This document shows positions 61,601 to 64,000 of a DNA stretch of 64,000 nt, in pieces. The DNA comes from Pterobdella sp. o SKG-2022 (Eukaryota; Annelida; Clitellata; Hirudinida; Piscicolidae). The stretch covers positions 52,548 through 116,547 of the forward strand of contig CAXIVU010000239.1 in assembly GCA_964035795.1 (NCBI GenBank), read 5' to 3'. The number at the start of each line of letters is the position of its first letter. The stretch's first letter is position 1. The notes under the pieces were generated by a model, which was given only the letters and a program-made list of their open reading frames with translations, was not told where the DNA came from and ran no database searches. A program made the position numbers and the translations under genes.

Positions 61601-64000
61601 GTAGCCAATGAAGTTGTTGTTACAGTTATTGTAGTTGGCGTTGTTGTTTCTACAGTAGTAACTGTTGGCGTAGATTTAGACAACATTTCTGTCGTTGTTG
61701 TCATAATAACAGTTGTTGTTTGCGTTGATGTTGCAATCGTTGTCGAAACTGTTGTAGCTGTAGCCAATGAAGTTGTTGTTACAGTTATTGTAGTTGGCGT
61801 TGTTGTTTCTACAGTAGTAACTGTTGGCGTAGATTTAGACAACATTTCTGTCGTTGTTGTCATAATAACAGTTGTTGTTTGCGTTGATGTTGCAATCGTT
61901 GTCGAAACTGTTGTAGCTGTAGCCAATGAAGTTGTTCTTACAGTTATTGTAGTTGGCGTTGTTGTTTCTACAGTAGTAACTGTTGGCGTAGATTTAGACA
62001 ACATTTCTGTCGTTTTTGTCATAATAACAGTTGTTGTTTGCGTTGATGTTGCAATCGTTGTCGAAACTGTTGTAGCTGTAGCCAATGAAGTTGTTGTTAC
62101 AGTTATTGTAGTTGGCGTTGTTGTTTCTACAGTAGTAACTGTTGGCGTAGATTTAAACAACATTTCTGTCGTTGTTGTCATAATAACAGTTGTTGTTTGC
62201 GTTGATGTTGCAATCGTTGTCGAAACTGTTGTAGCTGTAGCCAATGAAATTGTTGTTACAGAAATTGTAGTTGGCGTTGTTGTTTCTACAGTAGTAACTG
62301 TTGGCGTAGATTTAGACAACATTTCTGTCGTTGTTGTCATAATAACAGTTGTTGTTTGCGTTGATGTTGCAATCGTTGTCGAAACTGTTGTAGCTGTAGC
62401 CAATGAAGTTGTTGTTACAGTTATTGTAGTTGGCGTTGTTGTTTCTACAGTAGTAACTGTTGGCGTAGATTTAGACAACATTTCTGTCGTTGTTGTCATA
62501 ATAACAGTTGTTGTTTGCGTTGATGTTGCAATCGTTGTCGAAACTGTTGTATCTGTAGCCAATGAAATTGTTTTTACAGAAATTGTAGTTGGCGTTGTTG
62601 TTTCTACAGTAGTAACTGTTGGCGTAGATTTAGACAACATTTCTGTCGTTGTTGTCATAATAACAGTTGTTGTTTGCGTTGATGTTGCAATCGTTGTCGA
62701 AACTGTTGTAGCTGTAGCCAATGAAGTTGTTGTTACAGTTATTGTAGTTGGCGTTGTTGTTTCTACAGTAGTAACTGTTGGCGTAGATTTAGACAACATT
62801 TCTGTCGTTGTTGTCATAATAACAGTTGTTGTTTGCGTTGATGTTGCAATCGTTGTCGAAACTGTTGTAGCTGTAGCCAATGAAGTTGTTGTTACAGAAA
62901 TTGTAGTTGGCGTTGTTGTTTCTACAGTAGTAACTGTTGGCGTAGATTTAGACAACATTTCTGTCGTTGTTGTCATAATAACAGTTGTTGTTTGCGTTGA
63001 TGTTGCAATCGTTGTCGAAACTGTTGTATCTGTAGCCAATGAAATTGTTGTTACAGAAATTGTAGTTGGCGTTGTTGTTTCTACAGTAGTAACTGTTGGC
63101 GTAGATTTAGACAACATTTCTGTCGTTGTTGTCATAATAACAGTTGTTGTTTGCGTTGATGTTGCAATCGTTGTCGAAACTGTTGTAGCTGTAGCCAATG
63201 AAGTTGTTGTTACAGAAATTGTAGTTGGCGTTGTTGTTTCTACAGTAGTAACTGTTGGCGTAGATTTAGACAACATTTCTGTCGTTGTTGTCATAATAAC
63301 AGTTGTTGTTTGCGTTGATGTTGCAATCGTTGTCGAAACTGTTGTAGCTGTAGCCAATGAAGTTGTTGTTACAGTTATTGTAGTTGGCGTTGTTGTTTCT
63401 ACAGTAGTAACTGTTGGCGTAGATTTAGACAACATTTCTGTCGTTGTTGTCATAATAACAGTTGTTGTTTGCGTTGATGTTGCAATCGTTGTCGAAACTG
63501 TTGTAGCTGTAGCCAATGAAGTTGTTGTTACAGAAATTGTAGTTGGCGTTGTTGTTTCTACAGTAGTAACTGTTGGCGTAGATTTAGACAACATTTCTGT
63601 CGTTGTTGTCATAATAACAGTTGTTGTTTGCGTTGATGTTGCAATCGTTGTCGAAACTGTTGTATCTGTAGCCAATGAAATTGTTGTTACAGAAATTGTA
63701 GTTGGCGTTGTTGTTTCTACAGTAGTAACTGTTGGCGTAGATTTAGACAACATTTCTGTCGTTGTTGTCATAATAACAGTTGTTGTTTGCGTTGATGTTG
63801 CAATCGTTGTCGAAACTGTTGTAGCTGTAGCCAATGAAGTTGTTGTTACAGTTATTGTAGTTGGCGTTGTTGTTTCTACAGTAGTAACTGTTGGCGTAGA
63901 TTTAGACAACATTTCTGTCGTTGTTGTCATAATAACAGTTGTTGTTTGCGTTGATGTTGCAATCGTTGTCGAAACTGTTGTAGCTGTAGCCAATGAAGTT
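37534..64000 (-). CDS. Longest Thr-rich repeat protein segment, 5'-truncated by the window edge
   Basis: This segment of about 8,822 codons contains 165 complete units starting at 37685 and a partial unit at 63920. It is already open at 64000, so its beginning lies outside the window. The TTG at 63991-63993 is only the first alternative start codon inside the window. The frame ends at 37534 after a short Leu/Gln-rich tail caused by the base loss near 37599. Residue variants cluster by zone. LATATT becomes LATDTT near 52217, 59690 and several places to 63665. SLAT becomes LLAT between 38870 and 47130. ISV replaces ITV in runs. EKL appears near 38946 and 50872. The 46 units of 52313-59626 look identical. 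No signal peptide or anchor is visible because the array has no end here. Confidence 0.55.
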   Translation of the reverse strand, partial: TSLATATTVSTTIATSTQTTTVIMTTTTEMLSKSTPTVTTVETTTPTTITVTTTSLATATTVSTTIATSTQTTTVIMTTTTEMLSKSTPTVTTVETTTPTTISVTTISLATDTTVSTTIATSTQTTTVIMTTTTEMLSKSTPTVTTVETTTPTTISVTTTSLATATTVSTTIATSTQTTTVIMTTTTEMLSKSTPTVTTVETTTPTTITVTTTSLATATTVSTTIATSTQTTTVIMTTTTEMLSKSTPTVTTVETTTPTTISVTTTSLATATTVSTTIATSTQTTTVIMTTTTEMLSKSTPTVTTVETTTPTTISVTTISLATDTTVSTTIATSTQTTTVIMTTTTEMLSKSTPTVTTVETTTPTTISVTTTSLATATTVSTTIATSTQTTTVIMTTTTEMLSKSTPTVTTVETTTPTTITVTTTSLATATTVSTTIATSTQTTTVIMTTTTEMLSKSTPTVTTVETTTPTTISVKTISLATDTTVSTTIATSTQTTTVIMTTTTEMLSKSTPTVTTVETTTPTTITVTTTSLATATTVSTTIATSTQTTTVIMTTTTEMLSKSTPTVTTVETTTPTTISVTTISLATATTVSTTIATSTQTTTVIMTTTTEMLFKSTPTVTTVETTTPTTITVTTTSLATATTVSTTIATSTQTTTVIMTKTTEMLSKSTPTVTTVETTTPTTITVRTTSLATATTVSTTIATSTQTTTVIMTTTTEMLSKSTPTVTTVETTTPTTITVTTTSLATATTVSTTIATSTQTTTVIMTTTTEMLSKSTPTVTTVETTTPTTITVTTTSLATATTVSTTIATSTQTTTVIMTKTTEMLSKSTPTVTTVETTTPTTISVTTTSLATATTVSTTIATSTQTTTVIMTTTTEMLSKSTPTVTTVETTTPTTITVTTTSLATATTVSTTIATSTQTTTVIMTTTTEMLSKSTPTVTTVETTTPTTITVTTTSLATATTVSTTIATSTQTTTVIMTTTTEMLSKSTPTVTTVETTTPTTITVRTTSLATATTVSTTIATSTQTTTVIMTTTTEMLSKSTPTVTTVETTTPTTITVTTTSLATATTVSTTIATSTQTTTVIMTTTTEMLSKSTPTVTTVETTTPTTISVTTTSLATATTVSTTIATSTQTTTVIMTTTTEMLSKSTPTVTTVETTTPTTISVTTISLATDTTVSTTIATSTQTTTVIMTTTTEMLSKSTPTVTTVETTTPTTISVTTTSLATATTVSTTIATSTQTTTVIMTTTTEMLSKSTPTVTTVETTTPTTISVTTTSLATATTVSTTIATSTQTTTVIMTTTTEMLSKSTPTVTTVETTTPTTITVTTTSLATATTVSTTIATSTQTTTVIMTTTTEMLSKSTPTVTTVETTTPTTISVTTTSLATATTVSTTIATSTQTTTVIMTTTTEMLSKSTPTVTTVETTTPTTISVTTTSLATDTTVSTTIATSTQTTTVIMTTTTEMLSKSTPTVTTVETTTPTTITVTTTSLATATTVSTTIATSTQTTTVIMTTTTEMLSKSTPTVTTVETTTPTTITVTTTSLATATTVSTTIATSTQTTTVIMTTTTEMLSKSTPTVTTVETTTPTTITVTTTSLATATTVSTTIATSTQTTTVIMTTTTEMLSKSTPTVTTVETTTPTTITVTTTSLATATTVSTTIATSTQTTTVIMTTTTEMLSKSTPTVTTVETTTPTTITVTTTSLATATTVSTTIATSTQTTTVIMTTTTEMLSKSTPTVTTVETTTPTTITVTTTSLATATTVSTTIATSTQTTTVIMTTTTEMLSKSTPTVTTVETTTPTTITVTTTSLATATTVSTTIATSTQTTTVIMTTTTEMLSKSTPTVTTVETTTPTTITVTTTSLATATTVSTTIATSTQTTTVIMTTTTEMLSKSTPTVTTVETTTPTTITVTTTSLATATTVSTTIATSTQTTTVIMTTTTEMLSKSTPTVTTVETTTPTTITVTTTSLATATTVSTTIATSTQTTTVIMTTTTEMLSKSTPTVTTVETTTPTTITVTTTSLATATTVSTTIATSTQTTTVIMTTTTEMLSKSTPTVTTVETTTPTTITVTTTSLATATTVSTTIATSTQTTTVIMTTTTEMLSKSTPTVTTVETTTPTTITVTTTSLATATTVSTTIATSTQTTTVIMTTTTEMLSKSTPTVTTVETTTPTTITVTTTSLATATTVSTTIATSTQTTTVIMTTTTEMLSKSTPTVTTVETTTPTTITVTTTSLATATTVSTTIATSTQTTTVIMTTTTEMLSKSTPTVTTVETTTPTTITVTTTSLATATTVSTTIATSTQTTTVIMTTTTEMLSKSTPTVTTVETTTPTTITVTTTSLATATTVSTTIATSTQTTTVIMTTTTEMLSKSTPTVTTVETTTPTTITVTTTSLATATTVSTTIATSTQTTTVIMTTTTEMLSKSTPTVTTVETTTPTTITVTTTSLATATTVSTTIATSTQTTTVIMTTTTEMLSKSTPTVTTVETTTPTTITVTTTSLATATTVSTTIATSTQTTTVIMTTTTEMLSKSTPTVTTVETTTPTTITVTTTSLATATTVSTTIATSTQTTTVIMTTTTEMLSKSTPTVTTVETTTPTTITVTTTSLATATTVSTTIATSTQTTTVIMTTTTEMLSKSTPTVTTVETTTPTTITVTTTSLATATTVSTTIATSTQTTTVIMTTTTEMLSKSTPTVTTVETTTPTTITVTTTSLATATTVSTTIATSTQTTTVIMTTTTEMLSKSTPTVTTVETTTPTTITVTTTSLATATTVSTTIATSTQTTTVIMTTTTEMLSKSTPTVTTVETTTPTTITVTTTSLATATTVSTTIATSTQTTTVIMTTTTEMLSKSTPTVTTVETTTPTTITVTTTSLATATTVSTTIATSTQTTTVIMTTTTEMLSKSTPTVTTVETTTPTTITVTTTSLATATTVSTTIATSTQTTTVIMTTTTEMLSKSTPTVTTVETTTPTTITVTTTSLATATTVSTTIATSTQTTTVIMTTTTEMLSKSTPTVTTVETTTPTTITVTTTSLATATTVSTTIATSTQTTTVIMTTTTEMLSKSTPTVTTVETTTPTTITVTTTSLATATTVSTTIATSTQTTTVIMTTTTEMLSKSTPTVTTVETTTPTTITVTTTSLATATTVSTTIATSTQTTTVIMTTTTEMLSKSTPTVTTVETTTPTTITVTTTSLATATTVSTTIATSTQTTTVIMTTTTEMLSKSTPTVTTVETTTPTTITVTTTSLATATTVSTTIATSTQTTTVIMTTTTEMLSKSTPTVTTVETTTPTTITVTTTSLATATTVSTTIATSTQTTTVIMTTTTEMLSKSTPTVTTVETTTPTTITVTTTSLATATTVSTTIATSTQTTTVIMTTTTEMLSKSTPTVTTVETTTPTTITVTTTSLATATTVSTTIATSTQTTTVIMTTTTEMLSKSTPTVTTVETTTPTTITVTTTSLATATTVSTTIATSTQTTTVIMTTTTEMLSKSTPTVTTVETTTPTTITVTTTSLATATTVSTTIATSTQTTTVIMTTTTEMLSKSTPTVTTVETTTPTTITVTTTSLATATTVSTTIATSTQTTTVIMTTTTEMLSKSTPTVTTVETTTPTTITVTTTSLATATTVSTTIATSTQTTTVIMTTTTEMLSKSTPTVTTVETTTPTTITVTTTSLATATTVSTTIATSTQTTTVIMTTTTEMLSKSTPTVTTVETTTPTTITVTTTSLATATTVSTTIATSTQTTTVIMTTTTEMLSKSTPTVTTVETTTPTTITVTTTSLATATTVSTTIATSTQTTTVIMTTTTEMLSKSTPTVTTVETTTPTTITVTTTSLATATTVSTTIATSTQTTTVIMTTTTEMLSKSTPTVTTVETTTPTTITVTTTSLATATTVSTTIATSTQTTTVIMTTTTEMLSKSTPTVTTVETTTPTTITVTTTSLATDTTVSTTIATSTQTTTVIMTTTTEMLSKSTPTVTTVETTTPTTITVTTTSLATATTVSTTIATSTQTTTVIMTTTTEILSKSTPTVTTVETTTPTTITVTTTSLATATTVSTTIATSTQTTTVIMTTTTEMLSKSTPTITTVETTTPTTITVTTTSLATATTVSTTIATSTQTTTVIMTTTTEMLSKSTPTVTTVETTTPTTITVTTTSLATATTVSTTIATSTQTTTVIMTTTTEMLSKSTPTVTTVETTTPTTRTVTTTSLATATTVSTTIATSTQTTTVIMTTTTEMLSKSTPTVTTVETKTPTTITVTTTSLATATTISTTIATSTQTTTVIMTTKTEMLSKSTPTVTTVETTTPTTISVTTTSLATATTVSTTIATSTQTTTVIMTTTTEMLSKSTPTVTTVETTTPTTITVTTTSLATATTVSTTIATSTQTTTVIMTTTTEKLSKSTPTVTTVETTTPTTITVTTTSLATATTVSTAIATSTQTTTVIMTTTTEMLSKSTPTVTTVETTTPTTITVTTTSLATATTVSTTIATSTQTTTVIMTTTTEMLSKSTPTVTTVETTTPTTITVRTTSLATATTVSTTIATSTQTTTVIMTTTTEMLSKSTPTVTTVETTTPTTKTVTTTSLATATTVSTTIATSTQTTTVIMTTTTEMLSKSTPTVTTVETTTPTTITVTTTSLATATTISTTIATSTQTTTVIMTTKTEMLSKSTPTVTTVETTTPTTITVTTTSLATATTVSTTIATSTQTTTVIMTTTTEMLSKSTPTVTTVETTTPTTITVTTTSLATATTVSTTIATSTQTTTVIMTTTTEMLSKSTPTITTVETTTPTTITVTTTSLATATTVSTTIATSTQTTTVIMTTTTEMLSKSTPTVTTVETTTPTTKTVTTTSLATATTVSTTIATSTQTTTVIMTTTTEMLSKSTPTVTTVETTTPTTITVTTTSLATATTVSTTIATSTQTTTVIMTTKTEMLSKSTPTVTTVETTTPTTITVTTTSLATATTVSTTIATSTQTTTVIMTTTTEMLSKSTPTVTTVETTTPTTITVTTTSLATATTVSTTIATSTQTTTVIMTTTTEMLSKSTPTITTVETTTPTTITVTTTSLATATTVSTTIATSTQTTTVIMTTTTEMLSKSTPTVTTVETTTPTTITVTTTSLATATTVSTTIATSTQTTTVIMTTTTEMLSKSTPTVTTVETTTPTTITVTTTSLATATTVSTTIATSTQTTTVIMTTTTEMLSKSTPTVTTVETTTPTTITVTTTSLATATTVSTTIATSTQTTTVIMTTTTEMLSKSTPTVTTVETTTPTTISVTTTSLATATTVSTTIATSTQTTTVIMTTTTEMLSKSTPTVTTVETTTPTTISVTTTSLATATTVSTTIATSTQTTTVIMTTTTEMLSKSTPTVTTVETTTPTTISVTTTSLATATTVSTTIATSTQTTTVIMTTTTEMLSKSTPTVTTVETTTPTTISVTTTSLATATTVSTTIATSTQTTTVIMTTTTEMLSKSTPTVTTVETTTPTTISVTTTSLATATTVSTTIATSTQTTTVIMTTTTEMLSKSTPTVTTVETTTPTTISVTTTSLATATTVSTTIATSTQTTTVIMTTTTEKLSKSTPTVTTVETTTPTTITVTTTSLATATTVSTTIATSTQTTTVIMTTTTEMLSKSTPTVTTVETTTPTTITVTTTLLATATTVSTTIATSTQTTTVIMTTTTEMLSKSTPTVTTVETTTPTTITVTTTSLATATTVSTTIATSTQTTTVIMTTTTEMLSKSTPTVTTVETTTPTTITVTTTLLATATTVSTTIATSTQTTTVIMTTTTEMMSKSTPTVTTVETTTPTTITVTTTLLATATTVSTTIATSTQTTTVIMTTTTEMLSKSTPTVTTVETTTPTTITVTTTSLATATTVSTTIATSTQTTTVIMTTTTEMLSKSTPTVTTVETTTPTTITVTTTLLATATTVSTTIATSTQTTTVIMTTTTEMLSKSTPTVTTVETTTPTTISVTTTLLATATTVSTTIATSTQTTTVIMTTTTEMLSKSTPTVTTVETTTPTTISVTTTSLATATTVSTTIATSTQTTTVIMTTTTEMLSKSTPTVTTVETTTPTTITVTTTLLATATTVSTTIATSTQTTTVIMTTTTEMMSKSTPTVTTVETTTPTTITVRTTSLATATTVSTTIATSTQTTTVIMTTTTEMLSKSTPTVTTVETTTPTTITVTTTSLATATTVSTTIATSTQTTTVIMTTTTEMLSKSTPTVTTVETTTPTTISVTTTLLATATTVSTTIATSTQTTTVIMTTTTEMLSKSTPTVTTVETTTPTTITVTTTSLATATTVSTTIATSTQTTTVIMTTTTEMLSKSTPTVTTVETTTPTTITVTTTSLATATTVSTTIATSTQTTTVIMTTTTEMLSKSTPTVTTVETTTPTTITVTTTLLATATTVSTTIATSTQTTTVVMTTTTEMLSKSTPTVTTVETTTPTTITVTTTSLATATTVSTTIATSTQTTTVIMTTTTEMLSKSTPTVTTVETTTPTTISVTTTSLVTATTVSTTIATSTQTTTVIMTTTTEMLSKSTPTVTTVETTTPTTITVTTTSLATATTVSTTIATSTQTTTVIMTTTTEMLSKSTPTVTTVETTTPTTITVTTTSLATATTVSTTIATSTQTTTVIMTTTTEMLSKSTPTVTTVETTTPTTITVTTTLLATATTVSTTIATSTQTTTVIMTTTTEMLSKSTPTVTTVETTTPTTITVTTTLLATATTVSTTIATSTQTTTVIMTTTTEMLSKSTPTVTTVETTTPTTITVTTTSLATATTVSTTIATSTQTTTVIMTTTTEMLSKSTPTVTTVETTTPTTITVTTTSLATATTVSTTIATSTQTTTVIMTTTTEMLSKSTPTVTTVETTTPTTITVTTTSLATATTVSTTIATSTQTTTVIMTTTTEMLSKSTPTVTTVETTTPTTITVTTTLLATATTVSTTIATSTQTTTVIMTTTTEMLSKSTPTVTTVETTTPTTITVTTTLLATATTVSTTIATSTQTTTVIMTTTTEMLSKSTPTVTTVETTTPTTITVTTTSLATATTVSTTIATSTQTTTVIMTTTTEMLSKSTPTVTTVETTTPTTISVTTTSLATATTVSTTIATSTQTTTVIMTTTTEMLSKSTPTVTTVETTTPTTITVTTTLLATATTVSTTIATSTQTTTVIMTTTTEMLSKSTPTVTTVETTTPTTITVTTTLLATATTVSTTIATSTQTTTVIMTTTTEMLSKSTPTVTTVETTTPTTITVTTTSLATATTVSTTIATSTQTTTVIMTTTTEMLSKSTPTVTTVETTTPTTISVTTTLLATATTVSTTIATSTQTTTVIMTTTTEMLSKSTPTVTTVETTTPTTITVTTTSLATATTVSTTIATSTQTTTVIMTTTTEMLSKSTPTVTTVETTTPTTITVTTTLLATATTVSTTIATSTQTTTVIMTTTTEMLSKSTPTVTTVETTTPTTITVTTTLLATATTVSTTIATSTQTTTVIMTTTTEMLSKSTPTVTTVETTTPTTITVTTTLLATATTVSTTIATSTQTTTVIMTTTTEMLSKSTPTVTTVETTTPTTITVTTTSLATATTVSTTIATSTQTTTVIMTTTTEMLSKSTPTVTTVETTTPTTITVTTTLLATATTVSTTIATSTQTTTVIMTTTTEMLSKSTPTVTTVETTTPTTISVTTTLLATATTVSTTIATSTQTTTVIMTTTTEMLSKSTPTVTTVETTTPTTITVTTTLLATATTVSTTIATSTQTTTVIMTTTTEMLSKSTPTVTTVETTTPTTITVTTTLLATATTVSTTIATSTQTTTVIMTTTTEMLSKSTPTVTTVETTTPTTITVTTTSLATATTVSTTIATSTQTTTVIMTTTTEMLSKSTPTVTTVETTTPTTISVTTTSLATATTVSTTIATSTQTTTVIMTTTTEMLSKSTPTVTTVETTTPTTITVTTTSLATATTVSTTIATSTQTTTVIMTTTTEMLSKSTPTVTTVETTTPTTITVTTTLLATATTVSTTIATSTQTTTVIMTTTTEMLSKSTPTVTTVETTTPTTITVTTTLLATATTVSTTIATSTQTTTVIMTTTTEMLSKSTPTVTTVETTTPTTITVTTTLLATATTVSTTIATSTQTTTVIMTTTTEMLSKSTPTVTTVETTTPTTITVTTTSLATATTVSTTIATSTQTTTVIMTTTTEMLSKSTPTVTTVETTTPTTITVTTTLLATATTVSTTIATSTQTTTVIMTTTTEMLSKSTPTVTTVETTTPTTISVTTTLLATATTVSTTIATSTQTTTVIMTTTTEMLSKSTPTVTTVETTTPTTITVTTTSLATATTISTTIATSTQTTTVIMTTKTEMLSKSTPTVTTVETTTPTTITVRTTSLATATTVSTTIATSTQTTTVIMTTTTEKLSKSTPTVTTVETTTPTTITVTTTLLATATTVSTTIATSTQTTTVIMTTTTEMLSKSTPTVTTVETTTPTTITATTTSLATATTISTTIATSTQTTTVIMTTKTEMLSKSTPTVTTVETTTPTTISVTTTSLATATTVSTTIATSTQTTTVIMTTTTEMLSKSTPTVTTVETTTPTTITVTTTSLATATTVSTTFATSTQTTTVIMTTTTEMLSKSTPTVTTVETTTPTTITVTTTSLATATTVSTTIATSTQTTTVIMTTKTEMLSKSTPKVTTVETTTTTTITVTTTSLATATTVSTTIATSTQTTTVIMTTTTEMLSKSTPTVTTVETTTPTTISVTTTSLATATTVSTTIATSTQTTTVIMTTTTEMLSKSTPTVTTVETTTPTTITVTTTSLATATTVSTTIATSTQTTTVIMTTTTEMLSKSTPTVTTVETTTPTTITVTTTSWLQLQQFRQRLQHQRKQQLLL
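37598..37600 (-). other. Frame break 5: one A missing
   Basis: The + strand reads GTAGCCATGAAG where other units read GTAGCCAATGAAG. The unit starting at 37527 is 158 bp. The loss creates a spurious ATG on the - strand. Confidence 0.95.
38798..47224. repeat. Array domain defined by the AATAAAG variant
   Basis: On the + strand many units read CCAATAAAG in place of CCAATGAAG, which changes the - strand SLAT to LLAT. The first is in the unit at 38798 and the last in the unit at 47066. I did not see this variant elsewhere in the window. Consensus units and ACAGAAATTG units are interspersed. Silent markers CTGTTGTTGTTGTC (near 40067, 41816, 43247) and TAACAGTTGG (near 42741, 44172) help to trace internal duplications. 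Confidence 0.85.
39275..42772. repeat. 11-unit (1,749-bp) higher-order repeat, two consecutive copies
   Basis: With K for CCAATAAAG, B for ACAGAAATTG, U for the CTGTTGTTGTTGTC marker and C for consensus, 39275-41023 reads KB, K, C, K, K, UK, C, B, C, K, K. Then 41024-42772 reads KB, K, C, K, K, UK, C, KB, C, K, K plus the TAACAGTTGG marker. Only two differences are seen. From 42773 a shorter 9-unit relative follows: B, C, K, UK, C, C, C, K, K plus marker. Confidence 0.8.
47384..48337. repeat. Run of six consecutive ACAGAAATTG units
   Basis: The units starting at 47384, 47543, 47702, 47861, 48020 and 48179 all carry ACAGAAATTG (- strand ISV in place of ITV). It is the longest uninterrupted run of this variant that I found. 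The first two also carry private changes (GACAACTTTT and CTGTCGGCG). Confidence 0.85.
48815..50404. repeat. Local 5-unit (795-bp) period traced by two rare markers
   Basis: GTAATTGTTGG (- strand T to I in TVTT) falls at 48942 and 49737. ACAGTTTTTGTAG (T-I-T to T-K-T) falls at 49544 and 50339. Both pairs are exactly 795 bp apart. CTTTGTTGTC units lie at the same spacing (near 49291 and 50086). A third GTAATTGTTGG occurs near 51805. Confidence 0.75.
52313..59626. repeat. Homogeneous core: 46 consecutive units with no visible difference
   Basis: Between the units marked by GTATCTG at 52217 and 59690, which are 7,473 bp or 47 units apart, I saw only the consensus sequence over 7,314 bp. This is by-eye reading of every line. 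The rest of the array rarely goes more than a few units without a marker. Confidence 0.85.
59627..64000. repeat. Mixed terminal stretch with LATDTT-coding units
   Basis: Consensus units alternate irregularly with ACAGAAATTG units. There are also units with GTATCTG (59690, 60485, 62552, 63027 and 63665, approximate for the later ones), often together with GAAATTG. Two units read CGTTTTTGTC (near 61537 and 62014), and one has TTTAAACAAC near 62154. The array leaves the window in mid-unit. Confidence 0.8.

Larger units (their letters stand above)
1..64000. repeat. 159-bp tandem repeat array, 402 full copies plus a partial, filling the window
   Basis: Each copy can be anchored on the + strand motif GTTGTTGTCAT, which recurs at 1, 160, 319 and onward. 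I checked the register at 26395, 26712, 33708, 33868, 34028, 35777, 35937, 37527, 37685 and 63920. This gives 402 complete units and a partial one from 63920. All are 159 bp except two of 158 bp (starting 26554 and 37527) and three of 160 bp (33708, 33868, 35777). Units differ by zero to a few substitutions. The + strand unit has about twice as much G as C and twice as much T as A. No flanking sequence is visible, so the true array is longer than the window at both ends. The unit is 53 codons long and also close to nucleosome-repeat size, so both a coding repeat and a satellite are compatible with it. Confidence 0.99.
1..64000 (-). other. Locus-level reading: one giant Thr-rich mucin-like coding region, open at both edges, broken by five 1-bp indels
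   Basis: On the - strand one frame of the unit is free of stops and reads as 53 residues, 27 of them Thr and 5 Ser. Recognisable pieces are VIMTTTTEMLSKS, TPTVTTVETTTP and SLATATTVSTTIATSTQ. In the consensus there are two Thr-Pro motifs, two Glu and one Lys (net about -1), and no Cys, Gly, Asn, Asp, Arg, His or aromatic residue. There is no N-glycosylation sequon. Dense Thr/Ser with Pro is typical of O-glycosylated mucin domains, so an extracellular or cell-surface role is inferred from composition only. Signal peptide, anchor and any folded domain would lie outside the window. The total would be about 21,300 codons here, which is extreme for any protein. The five frame breaks do not cancel: the two long flanking segments are one base out of phase. 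Alternatives are a pseudogene or a satellite with a coding-compatible unit. Confidence 0.55.

Noticed and set aside
1..64000. CRISPR array
   Set aside because: There are no unique spacers between short repeats. The whole 159-bp unit is repeated without unrelated sequence, and no cas genes are present.
1..64000. Mobile element or terminal repeats
   Set aside because: No transposase, integrase, reverse transcriptase or inverted termini are seen. All sequence belongs to the tandem unit.
1..64000. Promoters, terminators, splice sites, RNA genes
   Set aside because: Any motif found in one unit recurs about 400 times, so no individual match can be taken as a signal. No tRNA-like or rRNA-like sequence stands out.
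1..64000. Assigning the locus to a named mucin, adhesin or silk gene
   Set aside because: Composition alone does not identify a family. The diagnostic end domains are not in the window.

Overview
The whole 64-kb window is the inside of one tandem-repeat array. A 159-bp unit (53 codons) is repeated head to tail 402 times, plus an 81-bp partial copy at the right edge. I found no unique sequence. No RNA gene, promoter, mobile element or array border is visible. Copies start at 1, 160, 319 and so on, and the period holds exactly except in five copies that gained or lost one base. The consensus unit has 40 G, 65 T, 20 C and 34 A on the + strand (38% GC), so the + strand is G/T-rich and the - strand A/C-rich.

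The best biological reading lies on the - strand. There the unit encodes 53 residues: 27 Thr, 5 Ser, 5 Val, 3 Ile, 3 Ala, and 2 each of Pro, Glu, Met and Leu, plus one Lys and one Gln. The consensus has no Cys, Gly or aromatic residue. This is mucin-like or stalk-like composition. Without the single-base breaks the window alone would encode about 21,300 residues, and the frame is open at both edges. Five one-base indels (near 26554, 33744, 34012, 35890 and 37599) cut it into six open segments. All five change short homopolymers and all lie in one 11-kb stretch, so sequencing or assembly error is as likely as real decay.

The array is a mosaic of variant domains. Positions 1-3657 mix consensus units with a double variant. 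Positions 3658-11448 and 15106-22101 are two copies of one large block that differ by a 9-unit and a 4-unit indel. Between them, 11449-15105 is a divergent subfamily in which a lysine has moved. Positions 22261-26553 hold more 5-unit higher-order repeats. Positions 26712-33707 hold 2-unit and about 15-unit patterns. Positions 38798-47224 carry a Ser-to-Leu variant and an 11-unit pattern. Positions 47384-52312 mix several variants. Positions 52313-59626 are 46 units with no visible difference. Positions 59627-64000 are mixed again.

Organism: the window holds no taxonomic marker. AT-rich DNA, a very long near-identical array and a Thr-rich mucin-like product fit a eukaryote best (animal or protist mucin or surface protein), or a satellite DNA with a coding-compatible unit. 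A bacterial giant surface protein is not excluded. No gene network can be described because at most one gene is present.
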